A DNA stretch of 27,300 bases. Source: Desulfobulbaceae bacterium UBA2262 (GTDB taxonomy: Bacteria; Desulfobacterota; Desulfobulbia; Desulfobulbales; Desulfurivibrionaceae). The notes beneath the pieces are model-generated. The model saw only the letters and a program-made list of their open reading frames with translations. It searched no databases and was not told the DNA's origin. The stretch covers positions 1,736 through 29,035 of the forward strand of contig DDXK01000025.1 of NCBI GenBank assembly GCA_002347185.1, written 5' to 3'. This document shows positions 14,615 to 22,729 of the stretch, in pieces. A program made the position numbers and the translations under genes. How positions within the stretch are numbered: position 1 is the first letter of the stretch; every line of letters starts with the position of its first letter.

Positions 14615-15470
14615 AGCCCAGCTCCAGAAGCAGATCACCCGCCACCGCCTGAAAACGGCGGACCTCCTCAGCGCTCAGGGCGAGCCGCCACTTCCCGACC
14701 TGGGCCGGATCGGGCGGACGCCGGGTGTGCTGATGGATGGCAAGCCGCCGCTCCCTGGGGATCAGCACCTGTCCCTGCCCATCGGTCCGGTCGCCCATTT
14801 CCCCGAGCCGCCGGTCGGCCTGGCGGTGGTACTCCAGCATGGCCGGGCTCCAAGGCAGGTCGAGAAACTGACAGATGCGGCGCAGTGTGGCTTCCGGCGC
14901 GGCAAGCAGATCCTCAAAGCGTACTTCCAGATAAATGCCGGCGGTCAGTCCGCTTGCCTGTGCCCGACCCTGCAGGATCCGCTCCCGCCAGAAGAGGGCC
15001 GCCTCCTCGATCTGCCTGCCGGCCGGCCCGAACCACTTGTCCCGATAGGAGAGGGCGACATCGCGGCCATCCCGGAGCAGGTGAATGAAACGCGCCTCAG
15101 GAAGAAGGCAGGAAAGCGCACCGATATGCTGGAGATAGGGGGGAGTCTTATCGCCCCAGCGCTCCTTGCCGAAACGGGCGGCGTACTGCCGGTAGAACAC
15201 CCGCACCGCCCGGGCAAGGTCAAAGGGGGGTGGGAAGGCGATGGCCGCGGCAAGTGCGGCAGGGTCCAGATGGAAATCTGCCCAGGTATGCGCGGCCGTG
15301 AGCAGAGTCATGAAGTCCTCGGCTCCGGCGGGCGGGTTTTTGAGCAAAGCGGCGAGGAAATGGGTTTCCGGGGGGATGGCCAGCTCCGGGTGGGCGTCGA
15401 GCATGAGCCGCAGCAAGGTGGTGCCCGAACGACCGACCCCGACGACGAAAGGCACGGGATGAACGCTCAT
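14604..15470 (-). CDS. Sulfotransferase family protein
   Basis: A 288-aa single-domain protein. The PAPS 5'-phosphosulfate loop is FVVGVGRSGTTLLRLML near the N-terminus, and the 3'-phosphate-binding motif is LLRDGRDVALSYRD. WGDKTPPYLQHI and RFEDLLAAPEATLRRICQFLDL match the rest of the fold. The predicted role is transfer of sulfate from PAPS to a glycan hydroxyl in the cytoplasm before export. The start at 15470 is fixed by an ATGA overlap with the upstream wzt-type gene and GGAGG six bases upstream; the longer open frame upstream lies inside that gene. With the next gene it gives three sulfotransferase domains in a row. Confidence 0.92.
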   Translation of the reverse strand: MSVHPVPFVVGVGRSGTTLLRLMLDAHPELAIPPETHFLAALLKNPPAGAEDFMTLLTAAHTWADFHLDPAALAAAIAFPPPFDLARAVRVFYRQYAARFGKERWGDKTPPYLQHIGALSCLLPEARFIHLLRDGRDVALSYRDKWFGPAGRQIEEAALFWRERILQGRAQASGLTAGIYLEVRFEDLLAAPEATLRRICQFLDLPWSPAMLEYHRQADRRLGEMGDRTDGQGQVLIPRERRLAIHQHTRRPPDPAQVGKWRLALSAEEVRRFQAVAGDLLLELGYAS

Positions 15471-17641
15471 GGCCTGCCTCCGCCGAGAAAGGGGTGCTCG
15501 CGCCAGGGGCGGGAGGTGTCCCAGCCGTCCCTGGCCGGATCGAAAAGCTGGGCCGGCTCGGGCAGCCATACTTTTCCGGCCGAGAAATTCGCCCGCCGGC
15601 TGTGCCAGCCCAGGCTCTTCACCTCGTACTCGCTGTAACGCCGGGCGTTTCCGTACTTTTCCTCGAGATGGCGCAGACTCAAAAAGGGATAATGGCGAAG
15701 AATGAGCCTTTCATCGGCCAGCCGCAGGCCTGAAAAAGAGACCCGGTGGCCGCCGCTGCCGGCAAGGTCCGGAACCTCGCCGCTCTTTTTCCAGGCATTC
15801 AGACGGGACTGGGGCCGCGCGGCGAAATAATAGCAGAGCCGGAGCAGCCGAACGTAATCGGCCCCCGGCGGCAGTTCCTCCCCGGCGAGGGGAAGAAAGA
15901 CAAACTCGTCAAAATCAACGGCGTTGAAGCCTTCGCCGTCCAGGCGCCTGAGCGCCTGGACAAGGGTTTCGCCGGGGCGCCGGCTTTCCCGGATCTCGTC
16001 GGCGTCGTGGTGAATGAACCAGTCGGCGTCCAGGCTCATGGCCAGCTCGCTTTTGCGCCTGAGCAGCCCCTGCCAGTCGTAGTGCCCGGGATAGGGATAG
16101 CGCTCCACCCCCACCACCCCACGCCCCTCGAAGCGCCGGACGATCTCCAGGGTATTGTCACTGGAATCGTTGTCGATGACATAGGCCAGCACGCCCTGCC
16201 CGGCGAGATGGCGCAGGCAACGCTCCAGGTAGGACGCCTCATTGCGGACGGCGAGGAGCGCCACGACCCGGAAATCGTCGCCGCTCTCCCTGCCGCCCCT
16301 CGGCTCGGCCTGGGGCGGGCCCTCTTCTTCCCGCAGCTCGATCCCGCTCCGGCAGGCGCCAAGAAAATCGAGATTCTTCCGGGTGTCGCTGGTCTGGAAA
16401 TGGAGCACCGCTATCTGGCTCTGCAGGGGAAGGAAATCGTCATCGTCAACCTGTCGCAGCAGACGCAGGGTGATGAAAAAATCGCCGATGGTGAAGCGGT
16501 TCTCCAGCCGGATGCGAAAGCGCCGGAACTCCGCCGGCGACCGGACCAGAGGAAAACGCTGCCCGGAGATATCGATCAGACGCTGATTCTGAACCACCAC
16601 CGCCAGGGCGAGATCGTCCGCCTCGGCCGGACAGCGGAGAGCAACCTCGAGCTCCATCCCCTCGCCCAGACGCACCTGGGCCTGCTGGGAGCCGGTGGCG
16701 GCGAAAACCGCGTGCAGAATCTCGCCCTCGCCGGTGCCGAAGGCCGCGGAGAGAGGGGTTGAGCCAAGTTTCGGCTGGGAAAGTATGGGCCGGGGCAGGC
16801 CCAGGGTCTGCCGGCGCTTTTCCCGGGAATCGAAAAAATACTGGGCGGCGATGTCCTCGGGGTTGCCGATGCCCTTGATCCTGCCGGCTTCGAGATAGAT
16901 GGCCCGCTGGCAGAAGCTCTGCACCATGCCCATGTCGTGGGAGACAAAGAGCAGGGTCACGCCTTCCCGCTGCATCTGCTCGATGCGCTTGAGACACTTG
17001 AACTTGAAGGCGGCGTCGCCCACGGAAAGGGCCTCGTCCACAATGAGTACCTCCGGCCTGAGACAGACCGAAACCGCAAAGGCCAGGCGCACATACATGC
17101 CGCTCGAATAGGTCTTGACCGGCCGTTCCAGGAAATCGCCGATATCGGCGAAGGAGGCTATCTCCTCGAAAAGCTCCTCTGTCTGCTTTCGGGCGAAGCC
17201 CAGGATGGCGGCATTGAGAAAAATATTCTCGCGGCCCGTGAACTCCGGGTTGAAGCCGGCTCCAAGTTCGAGCAGGGCGGCGATGCGGCCACGCACCTTT
17301 ATTTCACCGCTGGTGGGACTCAGGGTGCCGGCGATGAGCTGGAGCAGGGTCGACTTGCCGGAGCCGTTCTTGCCGATGACCCCCACCATCTCACCGGGCG
17401 CCACCTCGAAGGAAACCCCCCGCAGGGCATGGAATTCCTGAAAATAATCGGGCGAGGCCAGACCAAAAACGCGGCGCAGCCGGGGCAGGAACGTTTGCTT
17501 CAGGCGGTCCAGAGGCTGCCGGTAGATCTGGTAGCATTTGCTTGCCTCGCGGACAACGATGGCGGGCCCGCCAGGCGCTTCTTCCGTCCCTGCTCCGGCC
17601 CGGGGTTCCCGCTCCGCTGTCGCGGCCCGCTCAAATGACAT
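15467..17641 (-). CDS. wzt: Polysaccharide ABC-exporter ATPase fused to a glycosyltransferase
   Basis: A 724-aa protein with three parts. Residues 30-270 form an ABC ATPase: Walker A GKNGSGKST (90-98), signature YSSGMYVRLAFAV (178-190), Walker B VLIVDEALSVGD (198-209) and switch H235. Residues about 295-430 match the Wzt C-terminal carbohydrate-binding beta-sandwich that recognises the finished chain end. Residues about 455-724 form a GT2-like glycosyltransferase (VVALLAVRNEASYLERCL, YVIDNDSSDNT, HHDADE at 544-549). Classical Wzt proteins end after the second part, near 430 aa, so the third part is an unusual fusion. The start at 17641 has AAGGGG seven bases upstream and overlaps wzm by 11 bases. 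The ATPase works with Wzm at the inner membrane. The junction is one continuous frame with no sign of an assembly error. Confidence 0.94.
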   Translation of the reverse strand: MSFERAATAEREPRAGAGTEEAPGGPAIVVREASKCYQIYRQPLDRLKQTFLPRLRRVFGLASPDYFQEFHALRGVSFEVAPGEMVGVIGKNGSGKSTLLQLIAGTLSPTSGEIKVRGRIAALLELGAGFNPEFTGRENIFLNAAILGFARKQTEELFEEIASFADIGDFLERPVKTYSSGMYVRLAFAVSVCLRPEVLIVDEALSVGDAAFKFKCLKRIEQMQREGVTLLFVSHDMGMVQSFCQRAIYLEAGRIKGIGNPEDIAAQYFFDSREKRRQTLGLPRPILSQPKLGSTPLSAAFGTGEGEILHAVFAATGSQQAQVRLGEGMELEVALRCPAEADDLALAVVVQNQRLIDISGQRFPLVRSPAEFRRFRIRLENRFTIGDFFITLRLLRQVDDDDFLPLQSQIAVLHFQTSDTRKNLDFLGACRSGIELREEEGPPQAEPRGGRESGDDFRVVALLAVRNEASYLERCLRHLAGQGVLAYVIDNDSSDNTLEIVRRFEGRGVVGVERYPYPGHYDWQGLLRRKSELAMSLDADWFIHHDADEIRESRRPGETLVQALRRLDGEGFNAVDFDEFVFLPLAGEELPPGADYVRLLRLCYYFAARPQSRLNAWKKSGEVPDLAGSGGHRVSFSGLRLADERLILRHYPFLSLRHLEEKYGNARRYSEYEVKSLGWHSRRANFSAGKVWLPEPAQLFDPARDGWDTSRPWREHPFLGGGRP

Positions 17642-18449
17642 CGGCGAACCCCTTACGAACTTTTTGAAACCAGGCAAAGCCGAGCCAGGCGGCCAGGAAG
17701 GCGCAGGCCGTCAAGAGCCCATAGGGCGCCCAGTCGAGATTTTTCCCGAAAAAAAGCAGGTTTCTGGCCTGTTCGACAATGAAGGCAAGGGGGTTGAGGA
17801 AGAGCAGGGTCCGGTATCTCTCCGGGAGCGCGGAAGCCGGGTAGAAGATCGGGGTGAGGAACATGAGCACCGAGGTCAGAACCCCGATGACCTGCGCGGT
17901 GTCCCGCAGATAGACGCCCAGCCCGGCAAGAAACCAGGAAAACCCCATGGTGAGGAGCCCCAGGGGCAGGAGAAGCAGGGGAAGCAAAACCAGGCTTGCA
18001 TGGGGAAGGCCGAAAATAAGCAGGTGGAAGAGCCCCCAGACCATGAGGCTGACAAAGGTATGGAAGAGAGCCGCGCCAAAGGAAACCCAAGGCAGAATCT
18101 CCAGGGGAAAAACAACCTTCTTGACGTAATTGACATTGCCGACGATCAGGCCGGGCGCCCGGCCTATGCACTCGGAAAAAAGGTTGAAAACCAGCAGGCC
18201 GGCGAAAAGCACCAGGGCGAATTCGGCCTTCGACTCACTGCCGCCCGCCCAGCGGGCTCTGAAGACGACGCTGAAGACGAAGGTATAGACGGCCAGCATG
18301 AAGACCGGGTTGAAGAAAGACCAGAGGATGCCGAGCATGGAGCCGCGATAGCGTCCCGCCACCTCCCGGACGACCAGCACCCGGATCAGCTCGCGATGGC
18401 GCCAGAAGCCGCTGGCCAGGGCCAGGGGTGAAAGCGAATGGTCGCGCAT
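17631..18449 (-). CDS. wzm: Polysaccharide ABC-exporter permease
   Basis: Inner-membrane permease of 272 aa and the ABC2-membrane family. The cytoplasmic N-terminus (residues 1-30) carries LIRVLVVREVAGRYRGSMLGILWSF in two overlapping conserved stretches (residues R-Y-R-G-S-LG and W), followed by about six transmembrane helices. PIFYPASALPERYRTLLFLNPLA is the usual loop before the last helices. Together with the downstream Wzt it exports an undecaprenyl-linked glycan to the periplasm. The start at 18449 has a G-rich ribosome binding site close to the ATG; an upstream in-frame non-ATG start is less likely. A good sigma-70 promoter lies about 135 bases upstream, so wzm can head its own transcript. 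Confidence 0.94.
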   Translation of the reverse strand: MRDHSLSPLALASGFWRHRELIRVLVVREVAGRYRGSMLGILWSFFNPVFMLAVYTFVFSVVFRARWAGGSESKAEFALVLFAGLLVFNLFSECIGRAPGLIVGNVNYVKKVVFPLEILPWVSFGAALFHTFVSLMVWGLFHLLIFGLPHASLVLLPLLLLPLGLLTMGFSWFLAGLGVYLRDTAQVIGVLTSVLMFLTPIFYPASALPERYRTLLFLNPLAFIVEQARNLLFFGKNLDWAPYGLLTACAFLAAWLGFAWFQKVRKGFADVI

Positions 18450-18583
18450 CACTCCCCCCGGAACAGAGGTCGCGCCGGCGCGCACTTTTCTTTTCTCGCT
18501 GCAGGGTCGACAGAGGGCATAGAGGCATATCCCGCGAAGATTGGCGGCAGGGAGGAGAGGCAGGCTCCCCCGGACAGGGCTGT

Positions 18584-18612
18584 TTTATAGAACATGGGGG
18601 TGGAAAAGTCAA
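18584..18612 (-). promoter_or_regulatory. Sigma-70 promoter for wzm and following genes
   Basis: On the minus strand TTGACT (rc of 18607-18612) and TATAAA (rc of 18584-18589) are separated by exactly 17 bases. Each box matches five of six consensus positions. Transcription would begin near 18577, giving a leader of about 128 bases before the wzm ATG. It lies directly after the manC stop and its GC-rich potential hairpin. Confidence 0.75.
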
Positions 18613-18645
18613 GGCGGGGCCGCTGCCCGTCGCCCCGGAGCCGCC

Positions 18646-20073
18646 TCACCGCCCGTAGACATCCGCGAAGCGCTCGATATCGTCCTCGCCCAGGTAGCTG
18701 CCGGTCTGGATCTCGACGATCTCCAGGGGGATGGAGCCGGGGTTTTGCAGACGGTGCTTTTCGCCGAGGGGAATGTAGGTGGACTGGTTCTCGCTCAGGA
18801 TGACCTGGGACTCGCCGTTGGTGATCCGGGCCGTGCCCCGCACCACCACCCAGTGCTCGGCCCGGTGAAAATGACGCTGCAGGGAGAGGCTGGCCCCGGG
18901 CTTGACGATGATCCGCTTCACCTGGAACCGCTCCCCGCAATCGAGGCATTCGTAGGAGCCCCAGGGCCGGAACACCTTTTTATGCAGCCTGGCCTCGGCC
19001 CGGTTGTCGCTCTGCAGGCGCTTGACGATGGCCTTCACCTCCTGCGAGCGCTCCCTGGGCGCAACCAGGACGGCGTCCTTGGTTTCGACGATGACATAGC
19101 CGGAAAGCCCCACCGCGGCGACGAGGCGGTCGCCGGCCCGGATATAGGAATCGGAGACATCCTCGCTCAGGACGTTGCCCACGAGGATGTTGCCGTTGCC
19201 GTCCTTGGCGCCGATCTCCCAGAGCGCCTCCCAGGAGCCGACATCGCTCCAGGCGCAGTCCAGGGGAAGAACCACCCGGTTGTTCGCCTTTTCCATCACC
19301 GCGTAGTCGATGGAGTTGGCGGGGCTGGCGGCGAAGGGCCCCGCGGCCAGGCGGACGAAATCAAGGTCGTGCTGCTTTTCCGCATAGGCCTGCGCCACGG
19401 CCGCGGCCATGGCCGGATCATGCTCGCTCAACTGCCGCAGGTATTCCCCGGCCCTGAAGAGAAACATGCCGCTGTTCCAGAAATAGCCCTCGGCAAGGTA
19501 CTGCCGGGCCTGCTCCAGGGCCGGCTTCTCGACAAAGGCCTCGACCCGGAAGGCGCCGCCGCCCAAGTCCTCGCCCCTCTTGATGTAGCCATAGCCGGTG
19601 TGCGGCGTGGTGGGCACGATCCCGAAGGTGACCAGGCTTCCCTCCCCGGCGGACGCGAGCCCCTGCCGCACCGTCTGGACGAAGCGGTCGTAATCCTCGA
19701 TCACGTGGTCGGCTGGCAGAACCAGGAGCAGGGCATCGTCGTCTCGGGCCAGCGCCGCGTGGGCGGCGGCAGCCACGGCCGGGGCGGTGTCGCGGCCCAC
19801 CGGTTCGATGAGGATGACCGCCTCCTTGCCCAGGGCGCGCACCTGTTCGGCCACCAGGAAGCGGTGCTCCTCGGTGCAGACGATGAGGGGCGGTCCGGCC
19901 TCGGCCAGGGCGCCGACCCGCTCGATGGTGTTCTGGAGCATGGTCTTTTCGTTGACCAGGGCAAGAAGCTGCTTGGGATGGCATTCCCGGGAGAGCGGCC
20001 AGAGGCGGGTGCCGGAGCCGCCGGCCAGGATGACCGGAACGATGGCGGGGGCTTGAGTCATGGTCTGGTTCAT
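18646..20073 (-). CDS. manC: Mannose-1-phosphate guanylyltransferase / mannose-6-phosphate isomerase
   Basis: Bifunctional type II enzyme of about 475 aa making GDP-mannose. The N-terminal nucleotidyltransferase has VPVILAGGSGTRLWPLSRE (pyrophosphorylase signature), FVEKPALEQA and WNSGMFLF. The C-terminal cupin isomerase has RPWGSYE, GASLSLQRHFHRAEHWVVVRG (metal-binding histidines; motif longer than quoted) and the terminal EIVEIQTGSYLGEDDIERFADVYGR region. Length and both halves are normal. ATGs at 20061, 20073 and 20088 are all in frame; AGGAG lies just before 20073 and 13 bases before 20061, so the exact start is uncertain. A clear promoter precedes it. GDP-mannose would feed glycan assembly by the cluster, directly or after conversion to other GDP sugars. 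Confidence 0.96.
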   Translation of the reverse strand: MNQTMTQAPAIVPVILAGGSGTRLWPLSRECHPKQLLALVNEKTMLQNTIERVGALAEAGPPLIVCTEEHRFLVAEQVRALGKEAVILIEPVGRDTAPAVAAAAHAALARDDDALLLVLPADHVIEDYDRFVQTVRQGLASAGEGSLVTFGIVPTTPHTGYGYIKRGEDLGGGAFRVEAFVEKPALEQARQYLAEGYFWNSGMFLFRAGEYLRQLSEHDPAMAAAVAQAYAEKQHDLDFVRLAAGPFAASPANSIDYAVMEKANNRVVLPLDCAWSDVGSWEALWEIGAKDGNGNILVGNVLSEDVSDSYIRAGDRLVAAVGLSGYVIVETKDAVLVAPRERSQEVKAIVKRLQSDNRAEARLHKKVFRPWGSYECLDCGERFQVKRIIVKPGASLSLQRHFHRAEHWVVVRGTARITNGESQVILSENQSTYIPLGEKHRLQNPGSIPLEIVEIQTGSYLGEDDIERFADVYGR

Positions 20074-20132
20074 TCTCCTGTGGGTCATCGGGGTGGCAAA
20101 GGCCTGCAGCGAGTTTTTTGGAACAAAATTCA

Positions 20133-20161
20133 GTTTTAATGGGAGGCCGTCCCGCTGTCAA
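20133..20161 (-). promoter_or_regulatory. Sigma-70 promoter for manC
   Basis: On the minus strand a perfect TTGACA (rc of 20156-20161) and TAAAAC (rc of 20133-20138) are spaced by 17 bases. The start point would be near 20126, about 50 bases before the manC start. Confidence 0.7.
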
Positions 20162-20251
20162 GCGGCAAATCCCCGGGAAAAAGAAGAGGGAGGCTGACAT
20201 TGACGCCGACGACACAGGATGAAAAATCGCGCCCACCCGCCTAACTTTTCC

Positions 20252-20281
20252 TTGACACCATGCCTGACCCACTGATACCCT
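20252..20281 (+). promoter_or_regulatory. Candidate promoter for the ComEA-like gene
   Basis: A perfect -35 box TTGACA (20252-20257) is followed after 18 bases by the weak -10 candidate TACCCT. The leader would include the hairpin at 20292-20314. Only the -35 box is convincing. Confidence 0.35.
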
Positions 20282-20291
20282 CGACCTGACA

Positions 20292-20314
20292 TCTCGATGA
20301 ATCTACCATCGAGA
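20292..20314 (+). promoter_or_regulatory. Inverted repeat in the leader of the ComEA-like gene
   Basis: Perfect eight-base arms TCTCGATG and CATCGAGA are separated by seven bases, about 45 bases upstream of the start codon. It could be an RNA hairpin or an operator. No T tract follows, so it is not a standard terminator. Confidence 0.5.
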
Positions 20315-20359
20315 CTGAAAAAGAGCTGGCGGCATATCATTACACTCAGGGAGGACAGC

Positions 20360-20614
20360 ATGCGGACAATTCTTTTTTCCACGCTCTGCGGGGTACTGCT
20401 CATGGCGGCCACGGCGCTGGCCGCGGTCAACATCAACAAGGCAAGTGTCAGCGAAATATCACAGCTGAAGGGCATAGGCGAGGTCAAGGCCCAGGCCATC
20501 GTCGACTACCGGGAGAAGCACGGCGCCTTTGCCTCGGTGGCCGACCTGGCCAAGGTCAAGGGGATCGGCGACAAGACCATCGAAAAGCTCGGCAAGGACA
20601 TCACCGTACAATAA
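20360..20614 (+). CDS. Small secreted ComEA-like helix-hairpin-helix protein
   Basis: An 84-aa protein with a signal peptide (MRTILFSTLCGVLLMAATALA) leaving a mature domain of about 62 residues. The mature part starts VNINKAS and contains two helix-hairpin-helix motifs (ISQLKGIGEVKAQAIVDYRE and LAKVKGIGDKTIEKL), as in the DNA-binding end of ComEA. ComEA binds incoming DNA in the periplasm during transformation; solitary short versions are common and their role is not settled. The start at 20360 has GGAGG six bases upstream; longer in-frame starts lack this. A strong terminator follows, so it is probably a single-gene unit. Confidence 0.9.
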   Translation: MRTILFSTLCGVLLMAATALAAVNINKASVSEISQLKGIGEVKAQAIVDYREKHGAFASVADLAKVKGIGDKTIEKLGKDITVQ

Positions 20615-20650
20615 GAAAAACAACCAGGCCGCCAGCTCTTTTTTCGTTCC

Positions 20651-20684
20651 GCCAGGCCGCAGGAAAAGCGGCCTGGCTCTTTTT
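20651..20684 (+). terminator. Rho-independent terminator after the ComEA-like gene
   Basis: Ten-base perfect arms GCCAGGCCGC (20651-20660) and GCGGCCTGGC (20668-20677) with a seven-base loop, followed by TCTTTTT. A second copy of CCAGGCCGC at 20624-20632 could compete for the same right arm. Confidence 0.85.
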
Positions 20685-20787
20685 CGCTGCCTCCCCGCCC
20701 CGCCCCGCCCTCTTTCCTCCTTGACCGCGCCCCTCCTCTTGTGTACTTGATAAGGAACCGATGCGCACTTCCACCCCTTGAGGAGCC

Positions 20788-22725
20788 ATGAGCCCAGCAG
20801 CCAACGATGTCCACGCCGTCGCCCCGGAAGCGGTCCTTTCCTTCCTCACCCGGACCCTGCCCTTCAACGAACTCGACCCCGCCACCCTGACCAACCTGGC
20901 CAGACACTGCATCATCGACTTCTTCCCCAAGGGAACCCTGATCTTCCGGCAGGGGCTGACCGAGGTGAACCACTTCTACCTGATCCAGAAGGGCGGGGTG
21001 AAGATCTATCTGAAGGACGAGGAGGGCAGCGTCACCCTCAAGGATTTCCGGGGCGAGGGCGAATACTTCGGAGCCCTGCCCATCATCCAGGAGACCAGGG
21101 CCAACCTCAACGTGGAAACCGTGGAGGACACCTTCTGCTTCCTCTTTGCCAAGGAGGCCTTTCTCGCCCTGATCCACTCCTCCCCCAAGGTCACCCACTA
21201 CTTCCTGCGCAGCATGTCGGAAAAGCTGGTGAAAACCGCCTACGCCGAGCTGCGGCAGCACCGGGTCAACCCCAGGACCGAAAGCGCCCTCTACCTCTTT
21301 TCCGCCCAGATCGGGGAGACCATCCGGGGCAAGAGCCTCTACACCATCGCCGCCGGCGACACCGTGCAGGCCGCGGCCCAGCGCATGGCCGAGTTCAACA
21401 TCGGCTCGCTGCTGGTGCATGACGGCCGGGAAAAGATCATCGGCATCATCACCGACAAGGATCTCCGCACCAAGATCGTGGCGGCCGGCCTCTCCTACCA
21501 GAGCCCGGTTGCGGAGATCATGGCCAGCCCGGTGGAAACCATCCCCTCCCAGGCGGTCTGCTTCGACGCCATGCTGAAGATGATGCGGCTGCGCATCCAC
21601 CATCTGGCCGTGGAGCAGCAGGAAAAAATCGTCGGCGTGGTCACCACCCACGACATCATGCTCCTGCAGGGCACCTCCCCCCTCTATCTCTTCCGGGAAA
21701 TCGTGGCCCAGCGCAAAATCGAGGGACTCTACAGCCTCTCTGGCAAGGTGCCGCAGGTGGTCCGTTCCCTCATCGAGGAGGGGGCCAAGGCAAACAACAT
21801 CACCCGGATGATCACCATCCTCAACGATCAGATCCTGGACCGCATCCTCACCCTGCTCATCGCCGAGCTCGGGCCGCCGCCCCTGCCCTTCTGCTGGCTG
21901 CTCATGGGCAGCGAGGGCCGGCGCGAGCAGACCTTCAAGACCGACCAGGACAACGCCCTCATCTACGCCGACCCGGAGGGGGAGGAGCAGGCAAAGGAAG
22001 CGGAGGCCTACTTCAAAACCCTCGCCGATAAGGCCATCGAGCATCTGGTCGCCTGCGGCTACCCCCGCTGCCCCGGCGAGATCATGGCCAGCAACCCCAA
22101 GTGGCGCCAGCCGGCCCGCCTCTGGCAGCGCCGCTTCGACGGCTGGCTCTCCACCCCCGAGCCCAGGGACGTGCTGCACTCGACGATCTTCTTCGACTTC
22201 CGGGGCGGCTACGGCGAACGCGGCCTGGCCCAGAGGCTCCGCCAGCATCTGGCCGAACAGGCCCGGAAAAAAGAGATCTTCCTCCTCCACCTGGCCAAGG
22301 ACTGCCTGGAGGCGAGGCCGCCCCTCTCCTTTTTCCGCAACTTCATCGTGGAAAAGGACGGCGAGCACAAGAACCTCCTGGACCTGAAGACCAAGGGGCT
22401 GGTTCCCTTTGTCGATTTCGCCCGGCTGATGTCGCTGAAATGCGGGGTCAGGGAAAGCAACACCCTGGGCCGCCTCCAGCTGCTGGCCGAGGGGGATCAC
22501 ATCTCCAGGGAGCTGTACAGCGAGGCGGTGGACGCCTACGAGTTTCTGATGCAGCTGCGCCTCATCCACCAGATGCAGCTGCTGGAGGAGAACAGAACCC
22601 CGGACAACTATATCAACCCCGCCGACCTCTCCGACCTGGAAAAACAGACCCTCAAGGAAGCCTTCGAGGTGGTGCGCCGCATGCAGAGCCTCATCAAGCA
22701 GGAATTCCGCCTGGGCGAGGCGTAG
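20788..22725 (+). CDS. cNMP-binding / CBS / DUF294 putative nucleotidyltransferase protein
   Basis: A 645-aa cytoplasmic multidomain protein. A cyclic-nucleotide-binding-like domain lies at about 20-145, with the beta-barrel motif KGTLIFRQG and GEYFGALPII. A CBS pair lies at about 175-295, a likely adenine-nucleotide sensor. A DUF294 nucleotidyltransferase-like domain lies at about 315-460 with the GlnD-type signature GSEGRREQTFKTDQDNA (374-390; D386 and D388 are candidate metal ligands). A DUF294 C-terminal helical domain spans about 485-630. The family often sits beside a DnaQ-like exonuclease and sodium:solute symporters, as here; its substrate is unknown. The ATG at 20788 has GAGGAG just upstream, and the exonuclease gene starts four bases after its stop. 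Confidence 0.93.
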   Translation: MSPAANDVHAVAPEAVLSFLTRTLPFNELDPATLTNLARHCIIDFFPKGTLIFRQGLTEVNHFYLIQKGGVKIYLKDEEGSVTLKDFRGEGEYFGALPIIQETRANLNVETVEDTFCFLFAKEAFLALIHSSPKVTHYFLRSMSEKLVKTAYAELRQHRVNPRTESALYLFSAQIGETIRGKSLYTIAAGDTVQAAAQRMAEFNIGSLLVHDGREKIIGIITDKDLRTKIVAAGLSYQSPVAEIMASPVETIPSQAVCFDAMLKMMRLRIHHLAVEQQEKIVGVVTTHDIMLLQGTSPLYLFREIVAQRKIEGLYSLSGKVPQVVRSLIEEGAKANNITRMITILNDQILDRILTLLIAELGPPPLPFCWLLMGSEGRREQTFKTDQDNALIYADPEGEEQAKEAEAYFKTLADKAIEHLVACGYPRCPGEIMASNPKWRQPARLWQRRFDGWLSTPEPRDVLHSTIFFDFRGGYGERGLAQRLRQHLAEQARKKEIFLLHLAKDCLEARPPLSFFRNFIVEKDGEHKNLLDLKTKGLVPFVDFARLMSLKCGVRESNTLGRLQLLAEGDHISRELYSEAVDAYEFLMQLRLIHQMQLLEENRTPDNYINPADLSDLEKQTLKEAFEVVRRMQSLIKQEFRLGEA

Positions 22726-22729
22726 AGCC

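Noticed and set aside
10977..15088. Overlapping plus-strand open frames of 771 and 809 codons opposite the glycosyltransferase and sulfotransferase genes
   Set aside because: Antisense shadows caused by high third-position GC; no motifs, no ribosome binding sites.
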